Positions 1 to 6,482 of a stretch of 16,738 nt of DNA are shown here, piece after piece. This DNA comes from an uncultured Selenomonadales bacterium. Lineage in GTDB: Bacteria > Bacillota > Negativicutes > Selenomonadales > Selenomonadaceae. Location: assembly GCA_937901445.1 (NCBI GenBank), contig CALDHY010000081.1:1-16738 (forward strand), in the 5' to 3' direction. Made by a program: the position numbers and the translations under genes. The notes under the pieces were generated by a model, which made no database searches, was not told where the DNA came from, and worked only from the letters and a program-made list of their open reading frames with translations. The first letter of the stretch is position 1. Each line of letters opens with the position of its first letter.

Positions 1-120
1 ATCTTGAACAACAACGCCGCCTATTGTTTCAACGATTGATTGCCGGTCGTCCGGAGTAACTTTCCAATTTTCAACGCTTAAAGTTTTAACGGTGCCAATA
101 TTAATAACTATTTGAACCAC
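1..120 (-). CDS. Partial tail protein downstream of the tape measure
   Basis: Only the first 40 codons are in the window; the gene runs off the left edge. The frame opens right after a TAG and starts at a GTG at 118-120. It overlaps the last 20 bases of the tape measure gene, as expected for the next gene of a tail operon. The N-terminus begins MVQIVINIGT, continues into a hydrophilic segment with VENWKVTPDD, and stays open to the edge. By position after the tape measure it could be a distal-tail or tail-associated protein, but I do not recognise the family from 40 residues. An AGGCGGTG sequence resembling a ribosome binding site overlaps the GTG, so a non-standard start a few codons later is also possible. 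Confidence 0.55.
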   Translation of the reverse strand, partial: MVQIVINIGTVKTLSVENWKVTPDDRQSIVETIGGVVVQD

Positions 121-3100
121 CGCCTAACGCAGATAAAATTTTGGGAGTGATAACGTCTGCAACTCTTTCAGCTAATTCTTTAATGTGCGAATAGTCCCAG
201 GCGTGCGCCTCTTGAATGTTTACGTTGTTGGTAACATTCGGCGGCGTGCTATTTTGTTGAAAGTTTATTTTGCCGATTTTACCGATTAATTCAAGAAAAG
301 CCCCTGTAGTATTTGCAACTTGTTCTGTTAATTCGGCAAAATAACTGGTTGCATTTTCAAGCGTCGGAGTAAGGTTATCAAAACTACTACTGACATTTTC
401 AATAGTTGGTGTAAGGTCATCTAAATAACTGCTTAGATTTTCAAATTTAGGTGACAGTGAATCTAACCCGCCTGATAAATCTGGTTCATTGGCGGGGCTA
501 GTCGGTGTGCTATTTTCTTCAGGTAAATTTGTTGGTGTGGCAACAAGGTCTTCAAATTTTTGCTGAAGGTCTTCAGTACTTGAGCCTAGACTTTTAAAAC
601 TTTCCGTTGCTTCTGAAAATGATTGTGGCAGATTAGTGAGTTCTTCTTTTGGGATAAGTCCAAAAATTTCTTGAAGTGCTTTTTCGGTAACGTCTTCACC
701 ATCAAAAATTATCTTAGTACCAAATAGCGGGTCTTCGTGTTTTTCTCGAAGGCGTTTTTGTTCTTCAAATAGCGAGTAATCGCTTAAACGTTTGTCACGA
801 TATTTATCTTCTTCGGTCATAAAATTTGGTAATAAGCTATTCAAAGCCACTTGCAAAGATTTTTGAAACCCTGAAAGTTGCTCCGGCGTTATTTTTAAAT
901 CTTCTGGGGCTATCCCCAAATCATAAAGCTTTTTAAGCTGATAATCTTTCAAGCCTTGATAGCCGCCTTCTTGAAATGCTCGGTATTCTTCAAGGCGATT
1001 TTTCAAAACTTCCATTGCAGCGTTTCTTTGAGCGTCAACTTTTGCTTGTTCTGCCCATTGCGTAGCTTTTACTTCCTCAACGCCTTTTTGAATCCACGCC
1101 TGTTTTTCTTTTTCAATATTAGCTAATTTTTGTTCAAGGACACTGCCATTAATCGCAAGTACAGCCTCCGCCCATTCTTCCTCTAAATCTTCAATTGCCT
1201 TTGCCTTTAGTGCTTGCGCGTATTTTTCAGCCTCCGCCTCTTCCATTCCCGCGTCTATCCAGTCATCTTTTGCATTTTCTATTTCAATCATTCGATTTTC
1301 AAGGTCTGTTTTAAATTCCGCCGTTGCCTCGTCGCGCAGGCCATCTAATTCATCTTCGAGCCGTAACTGAATATTTTTGCGTTTTTCAGTGTATAATTCT
1401 TCAACCGCTAATTTTTCACTTTCGGACATTGCAAGTTGTCTTAGATTTAATTCCCTTTCCAAGTCCAACTGTGCCAATTCTAAATCGTGTCCGTGCTTAA
1501 AGTGCTGATTTTCCAATTTTACGCCTTCAAGTTCATCTCTTAAAGCAACCTCACGGGAATAATTGTATTGACTGAGTGCGTCTGTTGCGTCTTTTATTGT
1601 TTCGGTTTCTTCTTTAGTTGCTTCAATACCCTTTTCTTGTTCACGTCGGAAATCAGCCCAAGACTTAGTACCTTCTTCAACTTTGCCGTTATATTTATCT
1701 TGTTCTTCCTGTGCCCTTTCGAGAATACCGCCGAAAATTGCATTACCAATACCGCCCAGCATTTCCTTTGCCGCAGGTTTATACACGCCTTGCAAAAATG
1801 TATTCTCATAATCATTGTTTGCTTGGTCTAAGAATCTTTGCCATTGAGCGTTGCCTTCCCAGTCATTTATAAAATTTGGTATTTCATTTCCGGTATCAGC
1901 CAAATCAGCAATAGCGTCCTTTACAGCTTTTATTTTGTCGGCAACGGTGGAAAAAGTTTCAATAGCAACGAAGCCCCAACGCTGTATTGTGTCTTTATTT
2001 TCAACCAAAAATTCTGTACCATCGTGAAAGACTTCAAACAATTTTTCAAATGCTCCGACACTAAAAGGCGTAACGATATTTTCAAAGGCGTCTTTAAATT
2101 CGCCCGTTTGCTCGGTTAAAAGTCTAAGCGCACGATCCGCCTTATGAAATTCTTCAGGGTCTAAGCCTGCGTCAAAGATTTTTTCGGCGTCTTCCTGTGC
2201 TTCTTCCCACCTGTCAAGAATCTGTTTAACGTCAGTAACGCCACTTTCGCCGCCCATCATTTGGAGAAATTCTATTTCTTGCCCTGCCTCTTTGGCTTTT
2301 TGGTACATTCGGTAAATTTCTTCAACTTGTTCATCAAAGCGTTTGAGTTTACCGTTGGCGTCAAAAATGTTACCGCCCGCCCAACGCATTGCTATTGCCT
2401 CGGGGTCATCCCACTCACCCTTCGTCATAGCGTCATTAAGACCGGCTAAAAACCCGTGTAAATCTTCAATTTCGCCGCCTGTAAATTTAACGCGCCTTGC
2501 GAGTGTTTCCATATCGTTTACCGGCAGATTAAAATTGTAAGATTGTTTCTGGAGTTCACGCCAGCGTTCGATTAAATCATTGCTTGCTGTTCCCGCGGCA
2601 ATAATAGCACCGGTTAAAGCGGTAAAACCTGCAACTGCTGCTTTTGCGTGAGGCGGCAACTTATCAAGTATGCTGTCAAGCCCGCCAAATTCCAGCCCTG
2701 CTGATTCTGCAGATTCACCGCCGGAATTTGTACCGCTATTTAAATTTTCCTGCGCCGTGGTTACGCTGTTAAGTTGTTGTTCGAGGCGTTGAAGTGAAAG
2801 TTGTTCCCGCTGTAGGCGTGCCTCCATATTTTGAGTTGCCGCCGCGGTTGCACCTTGAGTATTTCGCAGCTGTTGAAAAGCCGCCCGCGTCAACTGTATC
2901 CTGTCTCTTTGTATTTCCAACTGCTGATTTAAACTGCGTTCTCTAATTTCTAAAATCTGCGCGGCGTCTGCAGTTTCATCAAGCCCGCCAATTTCGACTT
3001 GTGCGCGTAAGTCTATTAAATTTCGTTCCCTGTTTAATCTGTTTAAATTTTGCTGAATAGTAGCGTTCGCCGCCACAAAATCAGATTCAAGTTGTGAAAT

Positions 3101-3151
3101 ATCAAGCCCTAAGTCTATGAAAATTGCGCCTGCGCTGTTATCTGTTGCCAC
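101..3151 (-). CDS. Tail tape measure protein
   Basis: This is a long protein (1016 aa from the chosen start) that sets tail length and lies inside the tail tube until DNA injection. It is the largest gene and follows the tail chaperone, the standard order. The N-terminal ~150 residues are Gln/Arg-rich coiled coil. A small hydrophobic segment (AGFTALTGAIIAAG) lies near residue 180. Around residues 610-740 there are two ~50-residue helical repeats with the pattern LExKLxxIExxKxxWIxxGxEE, and residues ~899-954 hold four 14-residue repeats. The start is the GTG at 3149-3151, which has GGAGGTGA 5 bases upstream. The in-frame ATG 30 bases further upstream lies inside the terminator of the preceding gene, so it is unlikely to be used. 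At about 1.5 angstrom per residue, the length would suggest a tail near 150 nm (inference from the known ruler rule). Confidence 0.93.
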   Translation of the reverse strand: MATDNSAGAIFIDLGLDISQLESDFVAANATIQQNLNRLNRERNLIDLRAQVEIGGLDETADAAQILEIRERSLNQQLEIQRDRIQLTRAAFQQLRNTQGATAAATQNMEARLQREQLSLQRLEQQLNSVTTAQENLNSGTNSGGESAESAGLEFGGLDSILDKLPPHAKAAVAGFTALTGAIIAAGTASNDLIERWRELQKQSYNFNLPVNDMETLARRVKFTGGEIEDLHGFLAGLNDAMTKGEWDDPEAIAMRWAGGNIFDANGKLKRFDEQVEEIYRMYQKAKEAGQEIEFLQMMGGESGVTDVKQILDRWEEAQEDAEKIFDAGLDPEEFHKADRALRLLTEQTGEFKDAFENIVTPFSVGAFEKLFEVFHDGTEFLVENKDTIQRWGFVAIETFSTVADKIKAVKDAIADLADTGNEIPNFINDWEGNAQWQRFLDQANNDYENTFLQGVYKPAAKEMLGGIGNAIFGGILERAQEEQDKYNGKVEEGTKSWADFRREQEKGIEATKEETETIKDATDALSQYNYSREVALRDELEGVKLENQHFKHGHDLELAQLDLERELNLRQLAMSESEKLAVEELYTEKRKNIQLRLEDELDGLRDEATAEFKTDLENRMIEIENAKDDWIDAGMEEAEAEKYAQALKAKAIEDLEEEWAEAVLAINGSVLEQKLANIEKEKQAWIQKGVEEVKATQWAEQAKVDAQRNAAMEVLKNRLEEYRAFQEGGYQGLKDYQLKKLYDLGIAPEDLKITPEQLSGFQKSLQVALNSLLPNFMTEEDKYRDKRLSDYSLFEEQKRLREKHEDPLFGTKIIFDGEDVTEKALQEIFGLIPKEELTNLPQSFSEATESFKSLGSSTEDLQQKFEDLVATPTNLPEENSTPTSPANEPDLSGGLDSLSPKFENLSSYLDDLTPTIENVSSSFDNLTPTLENATSYFAELTEQVANTTGAFLELIGKIGKINFQQNSTPPNVTNNVNIQEAHAWDYSHIKELAERVADVITPKILSALGGGSNSY

Positions 3152-3166
3152 TTTATCACCTCCAAT

Positions 3167-3193
3167 AAAAAAACCGCCCATTTCTGAACGGTT
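3167..3193 (-). terminator. Intrinsic terminator of the BRO-N gene
   Basis: On the minus strand an 8-bp stem AACCGTTC / GGGCGGTT (two G-U pairs) encloses the loop AGAAAT and runs into seven T. It lies about 30 bases after the BRO-N stop codon and directly before the GGAGGTGA of the tape measure gene. The same loop, with a different stem, ends the antisense RNA at 9062-9086. Confidence 0.8.
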
Positions 3194-3224
3194 AAAATTT
3201 TCTGTATCAATTTTTATCTGCTAT

Positions 3225-4151
3225 TTATTTCATTCTGCCAGCTCCGCTAACAATAAACTCATCAACAAATTTGTCAAACTTACAATCCAATTCCTTTTTT
3301 AAATCATAATAGCCATTAATAAAATCGCAAAGAACATTATTATCAAACTTAACCGACATTTCACTAACCTTATCAAATCCTGCAGGCAATTTAACTTTGA
3401 AATGCTCAAAAATAGACATAGCCGCCGCCTTTGAATAAACCGGCAACACCGCAAAACTGTTTGAAATTGCATTATCTGCCAAAAAATTTTTTAAATCTTT
3501 GCCGCGCAACATAATATAATCGCCGTCAATCCAATTAACTTTCAAGTTTTTTATTGCCGACTTTAAACGAAATTCTGAAACATTGCAAAAAGCCTTTAAA
3601 TCACTCGGAACAAATACCAACCGCCCCTGATAATATTTCGGTATGAAAATATATGGAATATACACCTTTTCATTCCTTGTCACTGTAATATATTCCGGCT
3701 CTTTCCTTGCCATTGCATAATAACCATATTTGCGAATACTCGGAAAAACTTCGTGATATGCCCAACGCTGTATCTCGCGCGCCTTTTTTGTCCTGCTTGC
3801 AAATATCAAACGCCAAAATCCCGGCTCATTTACAAAAGTAATTTCATTTTTAATCCAGCCCTTAGAAACCGCGCCAGAATAACCGTCGGTTAAACCGACG
3901 CTATTCGTTACGCCATTTTTTGACACTCCAACTAACTCAATTAACATTTTTTCATCATCATCAAGGCGGCTCATCGCGTCACGAGGATTTTTAATTTCCA
4001 AAATGCGGCAAGCGTCAACCCCTGCAACCCAAATTTCGCCGTCTTTTTCCATAGTGCGCAACTCGCCAAATTGTTCGTGCTCAAAATTAATGGTGCCGTG
4101 AATCAAATCAACCGTCACAGTACACCCGACAGGAACCAAATCTTCAGCCAT
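3225..4151 (-). CDS. BRO-N domain antirepressor-like protein
   Basis: This 308-aa protein carries a BRO-N DNA-binding domain (about residues 22-142). Features that identify it are WVAGVDACRILEIKNPRDAM followed by LDDDEK, then ITFVNEPGFWRLIFASR and the AREIQRWAYHEVFPSIRKYG end typical of the family. BRO-N proteins of phages are usually antirepressors or related regulators. The C-terminal ~165 residues are unfamiliar and may set specificity. The start is the ATG at 4149-4151, about 10 bases after AAAGGA; the TTG three codons upstream is too close to that site. The gene sits between the tail chaperone and the tape measure, where no regulator is needed, with its own promoter (4251-4279), an opposing antisense RNA, and its own terminator. 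This makes it a self-contained insertion (moron). Its target is unknown. Confidence 0.85.
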   Translation of the reverse strand: MAEDLVPVGCTVTVDLIHGTINFEHEQFGELRTMEKDGEIWVAGVDACRILEIKNPRDAMSRLDDDEKMLIELVGVSKNGVTNSVGLTDGYSGAVSKGWIKNEITFVNEPGFWRLIFASRTKKAREIQRWAYHEVFPSIRKYGYYAMARKEPEYITVTRNEKVYIPYIFIPKYYQGRLVFVPSDLKAFCNVSEFRLKSAIKNLKVNWIDGDYIMLRGKDLKNFLADNAISNSFAVLPVYSKAAAMSIFEHFKVKLPAGFDKVSEMSVKFDNNVLCDFINGYYDLKKELDCKFDKFVDEFIVSGAGRMK

Positions 4152-4169
4152 TTTTACCAAATCCTTTCA

Positions 4170-4198
4170 TTGACATTTTGAAAAAGACTTGCTAAAAT
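4170..4198 (+). promoter_or_regulatory. Promoter of antisense RNA to the BRO-N leader
   Basis: TTGACA (4170-4175), a 17-base spacer and TAAAAT (4193-4198) form a near-consensus sigma-70-type promoter. It points rightwards, against the BRO-N gene, from within that gene's leader. The predicted first base is G4205. An equivalent promoter with the same two boxes and the same 17-base spacing occurs in the leader of the ORF6N gene. Confidence 0.78.
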
Positions 4199-4231
4199 AC
4201 ACGTGGAAAATCCCCTTTTGTGTATTTTAGC
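4191..4231 (-). promoter_or_regulatory. 12-bp leader hairpin of BRO-N mRNA
   Basis: In the BRO-N 5' untranslated region, GCTAAAATACAC and GTGTATTTTAGC form a perfect 12-bp stem around a 17-nt loop. The loop contains GGGGATTTTCC, the exact complement of the first 11 bases of the antisense RNA. The stem also contains the antisense -10 box. A loop displaying the pairing site is the usual geometry for antisense RNA recognition. The functional reading is an inference. Confidence 0.65.
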
Positions 4232-4250
4232 TGGTTTCTTTTCAGTAGCA

Positions 4251-4279
4251 ATTTTACCAAAAGGGGTTTTCTGCGTCAA
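4251..4279 (-). promoter_or_regulatory. Promoter of the BRO-N gene
   Basis: On the minus strand TTGACG (4279-4274), a 17-base spacer and TAAAAT (4256-4251) lie about 100 bases before the BRO-N start codon. The spacer carries GCAGAAAACCCC, shared with the ORF6N promoter. A run of nine A (4292-4300) just upstream could act as an UP element, and doubles as the T-run of the antisense terminator. The predicted transcription start is near 4244. Confidence 0.78.
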
Positions 4280-4300
4280 GCCTTAGGGCTATTTTTTTTT
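4279..4300 (+). terminator. Terminator of the antisense RNA
   Basis: AGCC-TTAG-GGCT followed by A and nine T on the plus strand. The stem is only 4 bp but GC-rich, and the T-run is long. It lies where the antisense RNA started at 4205 would end. Confidence 0.55.
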
Positions 4301-4312
4301 GCCTGCCGTATG

Positions 4313-4379
4313 TTAAACATACACCCTTTAGACCTGCCGTCAGTATTACCGACAGTCATTTAAACATACACCCTTTAGA
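4313..4379. repeat. Pair of 20-bp direct repeats
   Basis: TTAAACATACACCCTTTAGA occurs at 4313-4332 and again at 4360-4379. CCTGCCG also recurs, at 4302-4308 and 4333-4339, so the units are really longer and one lacks about 16 bases. On the minus strand the larger unit contains the hairpin CTGTCGGT-AAT-ACTGACGG, and the shorter one ends in GTATGTT-T-AACATAC. The pair lies in the gap between the tail chaperone and the BRO-N cassette. Its function is unknown. Confidence 0.85.
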
Positions 4380-4390
4380 GCAAAAGTTTA

Positions 4391-4420
4391 AGCCGCTATA
4401 TTCCTACAGCGGCTTTTTTT
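4391..4420 (+). terminator. Hairpin after the tail chaperone, possibly bidirectional
   Basis: AGCCGCT (4391-4397) pairs with AGCGGCT (4408-4414) and is followed by six T on the plus strand. On the minus strand the same stem follows the chaperone stop codon but is trailed only by TAAACTTTT. It is therefore a good terminator for rightward transcripts and a weak one for the late operon, which must read through to reach the tape measure gene. Confidence 0.65.
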
Positions 4421-4900
4421 ATTTCCAAATTTCGTCAATGTAATGCACTTCGACAGACATTTTTGCTTTTACAATGGTTAAATCCAGCAGATATTCTAAA
4501 TCTGAATTGCGCACTTCATTTACCGAGCAATTAAATTCTTTCGCCCAAAACAAAAACCAATACAAAGCTGTTTCATACGGCGTCAAGTCTAATCTGTTGC
4601 CGCCGCGCTCTCCGAGTTTTTTTCGAGTTCCTCAAATTTACCTGTTAATAAATTCCAAAGGAACCCTGCGCACTCAAAATATTTTTTCTGCACTTCTTCA
4701 AGGTAAAGATTGTCAAGCAGGGCGTCTTTCGTCAAGCCGTCGAATTGCGATGCAAGAAATTCACAAACTTTATCAACGTATTCTGTAACCGGAAGATTTT
4801 TTCTTTCTTCGTCAAATTTGGCAAAATCAGCCCACATATTGGCTTTTGGTCTGCGCATTTCGTACTTTACGCCGTCCACTTCGATAATTGGAAGTTTCAT
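4419..4900 (-). CDS. Tail assembly chaperone, frameshifted long form (gpGT-like)
   Basis: Reading 95 codons from 4900 through the slippery site and continuing in the -1 frame gives a 160-aa fusion ending at 4419-4421. The -1 extension (65 codons) has no usable start of its own. It encodes a folded-looking segment with RLDLTPYETALYWFLFWAKE, typical of the T domain of siphovirus tail chaperones. Such fusion proteins coat the tape measure during tail assembly at a low ratio to the short form. Position between the tail tube and the tape measure fits. Evidence for use of the frameshift is the canonical heptamer, the long open -1 frame and family knowledge. No experimental proof is possible here. 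Confidence 0.85.
4589..4900 (-). CDS. Tail assembly chaperone, short form (gpG-like)
   Basis: This 103-aa protein is encoded directly after the major tail protein, the conserved place for the gpG-type tail chaperone. It starts MKLPIIEVDG with GAGGAGG 8 bases upstream of the ATG. It is mostly helical and acidic, with an ASQFDGLTKDALLDNL segment. The zero-frame product ends 9 codons after the slippery heptamer with SESAAATD. It is the abundant partner of the frameshifted long form and helps assemble the tail around the tape measure protein. Confidence 0.85.
   Translation of the reverse strand: MKLPIIEVDGVKYEMRRPKANMWADFAKFDEERKNLPVTEYVDKVCEFLASQFDGLTKDALLDNLYLEEVQKKYFECAGFLWNLLTGKFEELEKNSESAAATD
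4616..4622 (-). other. Programmed -1 frameshift site A AAA AAC
   Basis: On the minus strand the zero-frame codons gaA AAA AAC form the canonical X XXY YYZ slippery heptamer near the 3' end of the short chaperone form. A -1 slip leads into 65 open codons. The sequence just downstream is GC-rich (GGAGAGCGCGGCGG), which could add a stimulatory structure. Confidence 0.87.
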
Positions 4901-4912
4901 TTTCTAGCCTCC

Positions 4913-5506
4913 TCAAGGATTGACAACAGCTACGGTAGTTTCTGAAGATTCAACGTAGTTGTACCAGTTTGTAATGAGTGCAGTATTTGTACCGACGTCA
5001 TCACTATGAGCAATATAGCGATATGCACCGTCATAATCCCTTGTGACAAAATCGCCTTCAATGGTTTTGGGTTTAAATTCCGGCGTATCAGTTTTAGTGC
5101 TGTATTCGGTGTTAGGGATTCTAAATTTACCTTTCAAAAGTTTTACATATTCTATTGCGCCGGTTGACATCTTACTTTCAAAAAGTAAGGCAACGTAGGG
5201 AGCCTCGTCATTTGAATTCATTTTCAGCAAGCCGTTTTCGTAAGTATGCCCGAGTAACTTTTTCTGAATATCTAAAGACAAACCTGCAGTTTCAATGCTG
5301 ACTTCTGCGCCGCCGTAACTTGTCGCCACTTCAAAAGGCGCGTCATCAGCATAGAAAATTTCAGAATTGGTTGTATCGTTAATAGTAATATTGACGCTAC
5401 CAATAATATCTTCAGGCGCGGTATATTGCACGCCCGTTTTGTCGTCTTTTACCATTTTGGCGAATTTTAAATTTTTTACGCCAATATTAAGTCTTTTCTT
5501 ACTCAA
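4913..5506 (-). CDS. Major tail (tube) protein
   Basis: A 197-aa protein resembling the phi13-type major tail proteins that polymerise into the tail tube. The N-terminus reads MSKKRLNIGVKNLKFAKM, then a beta-rich body (VNITINDTTNSEIFYADDAPF, EVSIETAGLSLDIQKKLLG) and KGKFRIPNTEYSTKTDTPEF, a pattern I associate with that family. The start is TTG at 5504-5506, with GAGGTGA 6 bases upstream; the in-frame ATG two codons earlier abuts that site and cannot use it. It lies between the tail terminator gene (8-base overlap) and the tail chaperone, the usual order. It ends with VVNP and has no added Ig-like domain. Confidence 0.87.
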   Translation of the reverse strand: MSKKRLNIGVKNLKFAKMVKDDKTGVQYTAPEDIIGSVNITINDTTNSEIFYADDAPFEVATSYGGAEVSIETAGLSLDIQKKLLGHTYENGLLKMNSNDEAPYVALLFESKMSTGAIEYVKLLKGKFRIPNTEYSTKTDTPEFKPKTIEGDFVTRDYDGAYRYIAHSDDVGTNTALITNWYNYVESSETTVAVVNP

Positions 5507-5834
5507 AATCATTCACCTCAACAATCGAAAATCTGATAACGCGCCAATAAGTGCCGTCAAAAATATCCTGCGAATCGACGCGCATAAATCCCAAATTGCA
5601 CATAACGTGAACAACCGATTTTTCAATAGAAAAATAGTTATCATCATCAGTGCCGATACTAATTTGATACATGACGCGGCTGGAAAATTCTTGATTATCT
5701 GCGTGAACATCTGGAACATTAGAAATTTCCCTGAAAACGATAATTGGATAATTGCCGTCGTATTCGTTTAAATATTTGACAACGGGCAGATTCAAAGTAG
5801 CAAGCGCGTTGAAAACTTCTTCCTGAAGATTCAA
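5499..5834 (-). CDS. Tail terminator / tail completion protein
   Basis: A 111-aa alpha/beta protein, probably the neck-tail terminator that caps the tail tube and joins it to the head. The features are an N-terminal helix, the strand YPIIVFREI, and a strand-rich centre (RVMYQISIGTDDDNYFSIEKSVVHVM), matching small siphovirus tail terminators. Family assignment rests mainly on position between the gp10-like protein and the tail tube gene. The start is TTG at 5832-5834, which has AGGCGGTG 6 bases upstream; the GTG three codons earlier is part of that binding site. The 3' end overlaps the tail tube start. Confidence 0.72.
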   Translation of the reverse strand: MNLQEEVFNALATLNLPVVKYLNEYDGNYPIIVFREISNVPDVHADNQEFSSRVMYQISIGTDDDNYFSIEKSVVHVMCNLGFMRVDSQDIFDGTYWRVIRFSIVEVNDFE

Positions 5835-5846
5835 GTTAAACACCGC

Positions 5847-6200
5847 CTAATTTTGGTTTATAGCCGCGCGTATTTTGTCAAGTGTATGCTGTTTTATTTC
5901 GGCGCGTTTAGCCTCCAACGCCGGACGCATAAAAGCTTTACCGCTCGGCGAATATTCAGTAATTCTGCCGTAATAGTAGTCTTTATTTTTGGCGTCGGCT
6001 ATCACTCTAACTTTATTTTCACCTTTTGGCTCGGTATGAATACTAGCTTGAAGTTTTCCTGAATCGACAGGGCAAAGCCGCCTTGCCTCTTCAGCAACAG
6101 TTTCAGCATTTTCAAGCAGTGATTCTACCGCCGCCTGTTTAGCTTTTTCGCCGTAATCACGCAGTAAGCCGCTTATTGTTTGTCGAGTGTTTCCAGCCAT
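5847..6200 (-). CDS. HK97 gp10-like head-tail joining protein
   Basis: This 117-aa protein has the typical layout of the HK97 gp10 family: a long N-terminal helix with AKQAAVESLLENAETVAEEARRL, then CPVDSGKLQASI, the hallmark P-x-D-[ST]-G-x-L signature. A beta segment (VRVIADAKNKDYYYGRITEYS) and FMRPALEAKR follow. Proteins of this family sit at the head-tail interface or act in tail completion. The gene begins one base after the stop of its upstream neighbour and ends 12 bases before the tail terminator start, in a tightly packed head-tail joining cluster. Confidence 0.9.
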   Translation of the reverse strand: MAGNTRQTISGLLRDYGEKAKQAAVESLLENAETVAEEARRLCPVDSGKLQASIHTEPKGENKVRVIADAKNKDYYYGRITEYSPSGKAFMRPALEAKRAEIKQHTLDKIRAAINQN

Positions 6201-6201
6201 T

Positions 6202-6480
6202 TTAGCCTAAAATAACCTCAATACTGCTTTCAACAACCTTGTAATGACCTTCAAACTCGTTAATTGCAATGGTAACAAGGCGGCGTTCCGGCGCAGAAAC
6301 AGAAAAACTTTGCTCAGCGATGAACCAGTAGTTGACGCCTTTAACAATTTGAGTACCGACAAAAAGTAACGGCTTGTAAGTAGCTCCGACAAGGTAATCT
6401 GCCGCTGCCCACGCACTAGCCGCCTTTTGTGGTAAAGTTGTTAATCCTGTGAAATTTTCGAGTTGGATTTTACCGAACAT
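6202..6480 (-). CDS. Unrecognised 92-aa neck-region protein with cystatin-like motif
   Basis: I do not recognise the phage family. It lies between the head-closure and gp10-like genes, so a structural or accessory role in the neck is likely. It has one N-terminal helix (KAASAWAAADYLVG), a strand, then GTQIVKGVNYWFIAEQ and two further strands (RRLVTIAINEF, YKVVESSIEVI). The order helix-strand-QxVxGxNY-hairpin resembles the cystatin (papain inhibitor) fold and its QxVxG loop. There is no signal peptide or transmembrane segment. The resemblance may reflect a shared fold rather than inhibition. Confidence 0.8.
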   Translation of the reverse strand: MFGKIQLENFTGLTTLPQKAASAWAAADYLVGATYKPLLFVGTQIVKGVNYWFIAEQSFSVSAPERRLVTIAINEFEGHYKVVESSIEVILG

Positions 6481-6482
6481 TT

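Larger units (their letters stand above)
4205..4300 (+). ncRNA. Predicted antisense RNA against BRO-N leader
   Basis: Predicted from the promoter at 4170-4198 and the T9 terminator at 4279-4300, giving a ~95-nt RNA. It starts GGAAAATCCCC. Residues 4206-4220 pair with 4258-4271 (CAAAAGGGGTTTTC) in a 14-bp stem interrupted only by one bulged U. It overlaps the first ~40 nt of the BRO-N transcript and crosses that gene's promoter, so it could act by RNA pairing, by transcriptional interference, or both. The RNA at 9062-9168 shares the ends GGAAAATCCCC and GGGGTTTTCTGC but has different, still complementary, bases in the inner stem. The organisation resembles Sar RNA of P22 and c4 RNA of P1. I see no sequence match to either and claim only the layout. 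Confidence 0.68.

Noticed and set aside
1568..2540. Several plus-strand open frames inside the tape measure gene
   Set aside because: They are shadows of a long, well-supported minus-strand gene and show compositional patterns typical of its antisense.
3884..3900. Perfect 8-bp inverted repeat CGTCGGTT-A-AACCGACG inside the BRO-N gene
   Set aside because: It encodes an in-frame VGLTDG stretch and has no T-run. It may mark a small palindromic insertion, but there is only one copy and nothing else supports it.
4278..4322. Short minus-strand reading frame (ATGTTTAAC..., about 14 codons) ending at the BRO-N -35 box
   Set aside because: It has an SD-like AAGGG before it, but lies in repeats upstream of the promoter and is too short to support without homologues.
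4474..4788. Plus-strand open frame of 104 codons across the tail chaperone
   Set aside because: It is antisense to both frames of the chaperone, has no suitable ribosome binding site and no recognisable family; the minus-strand reading explains the sequence.
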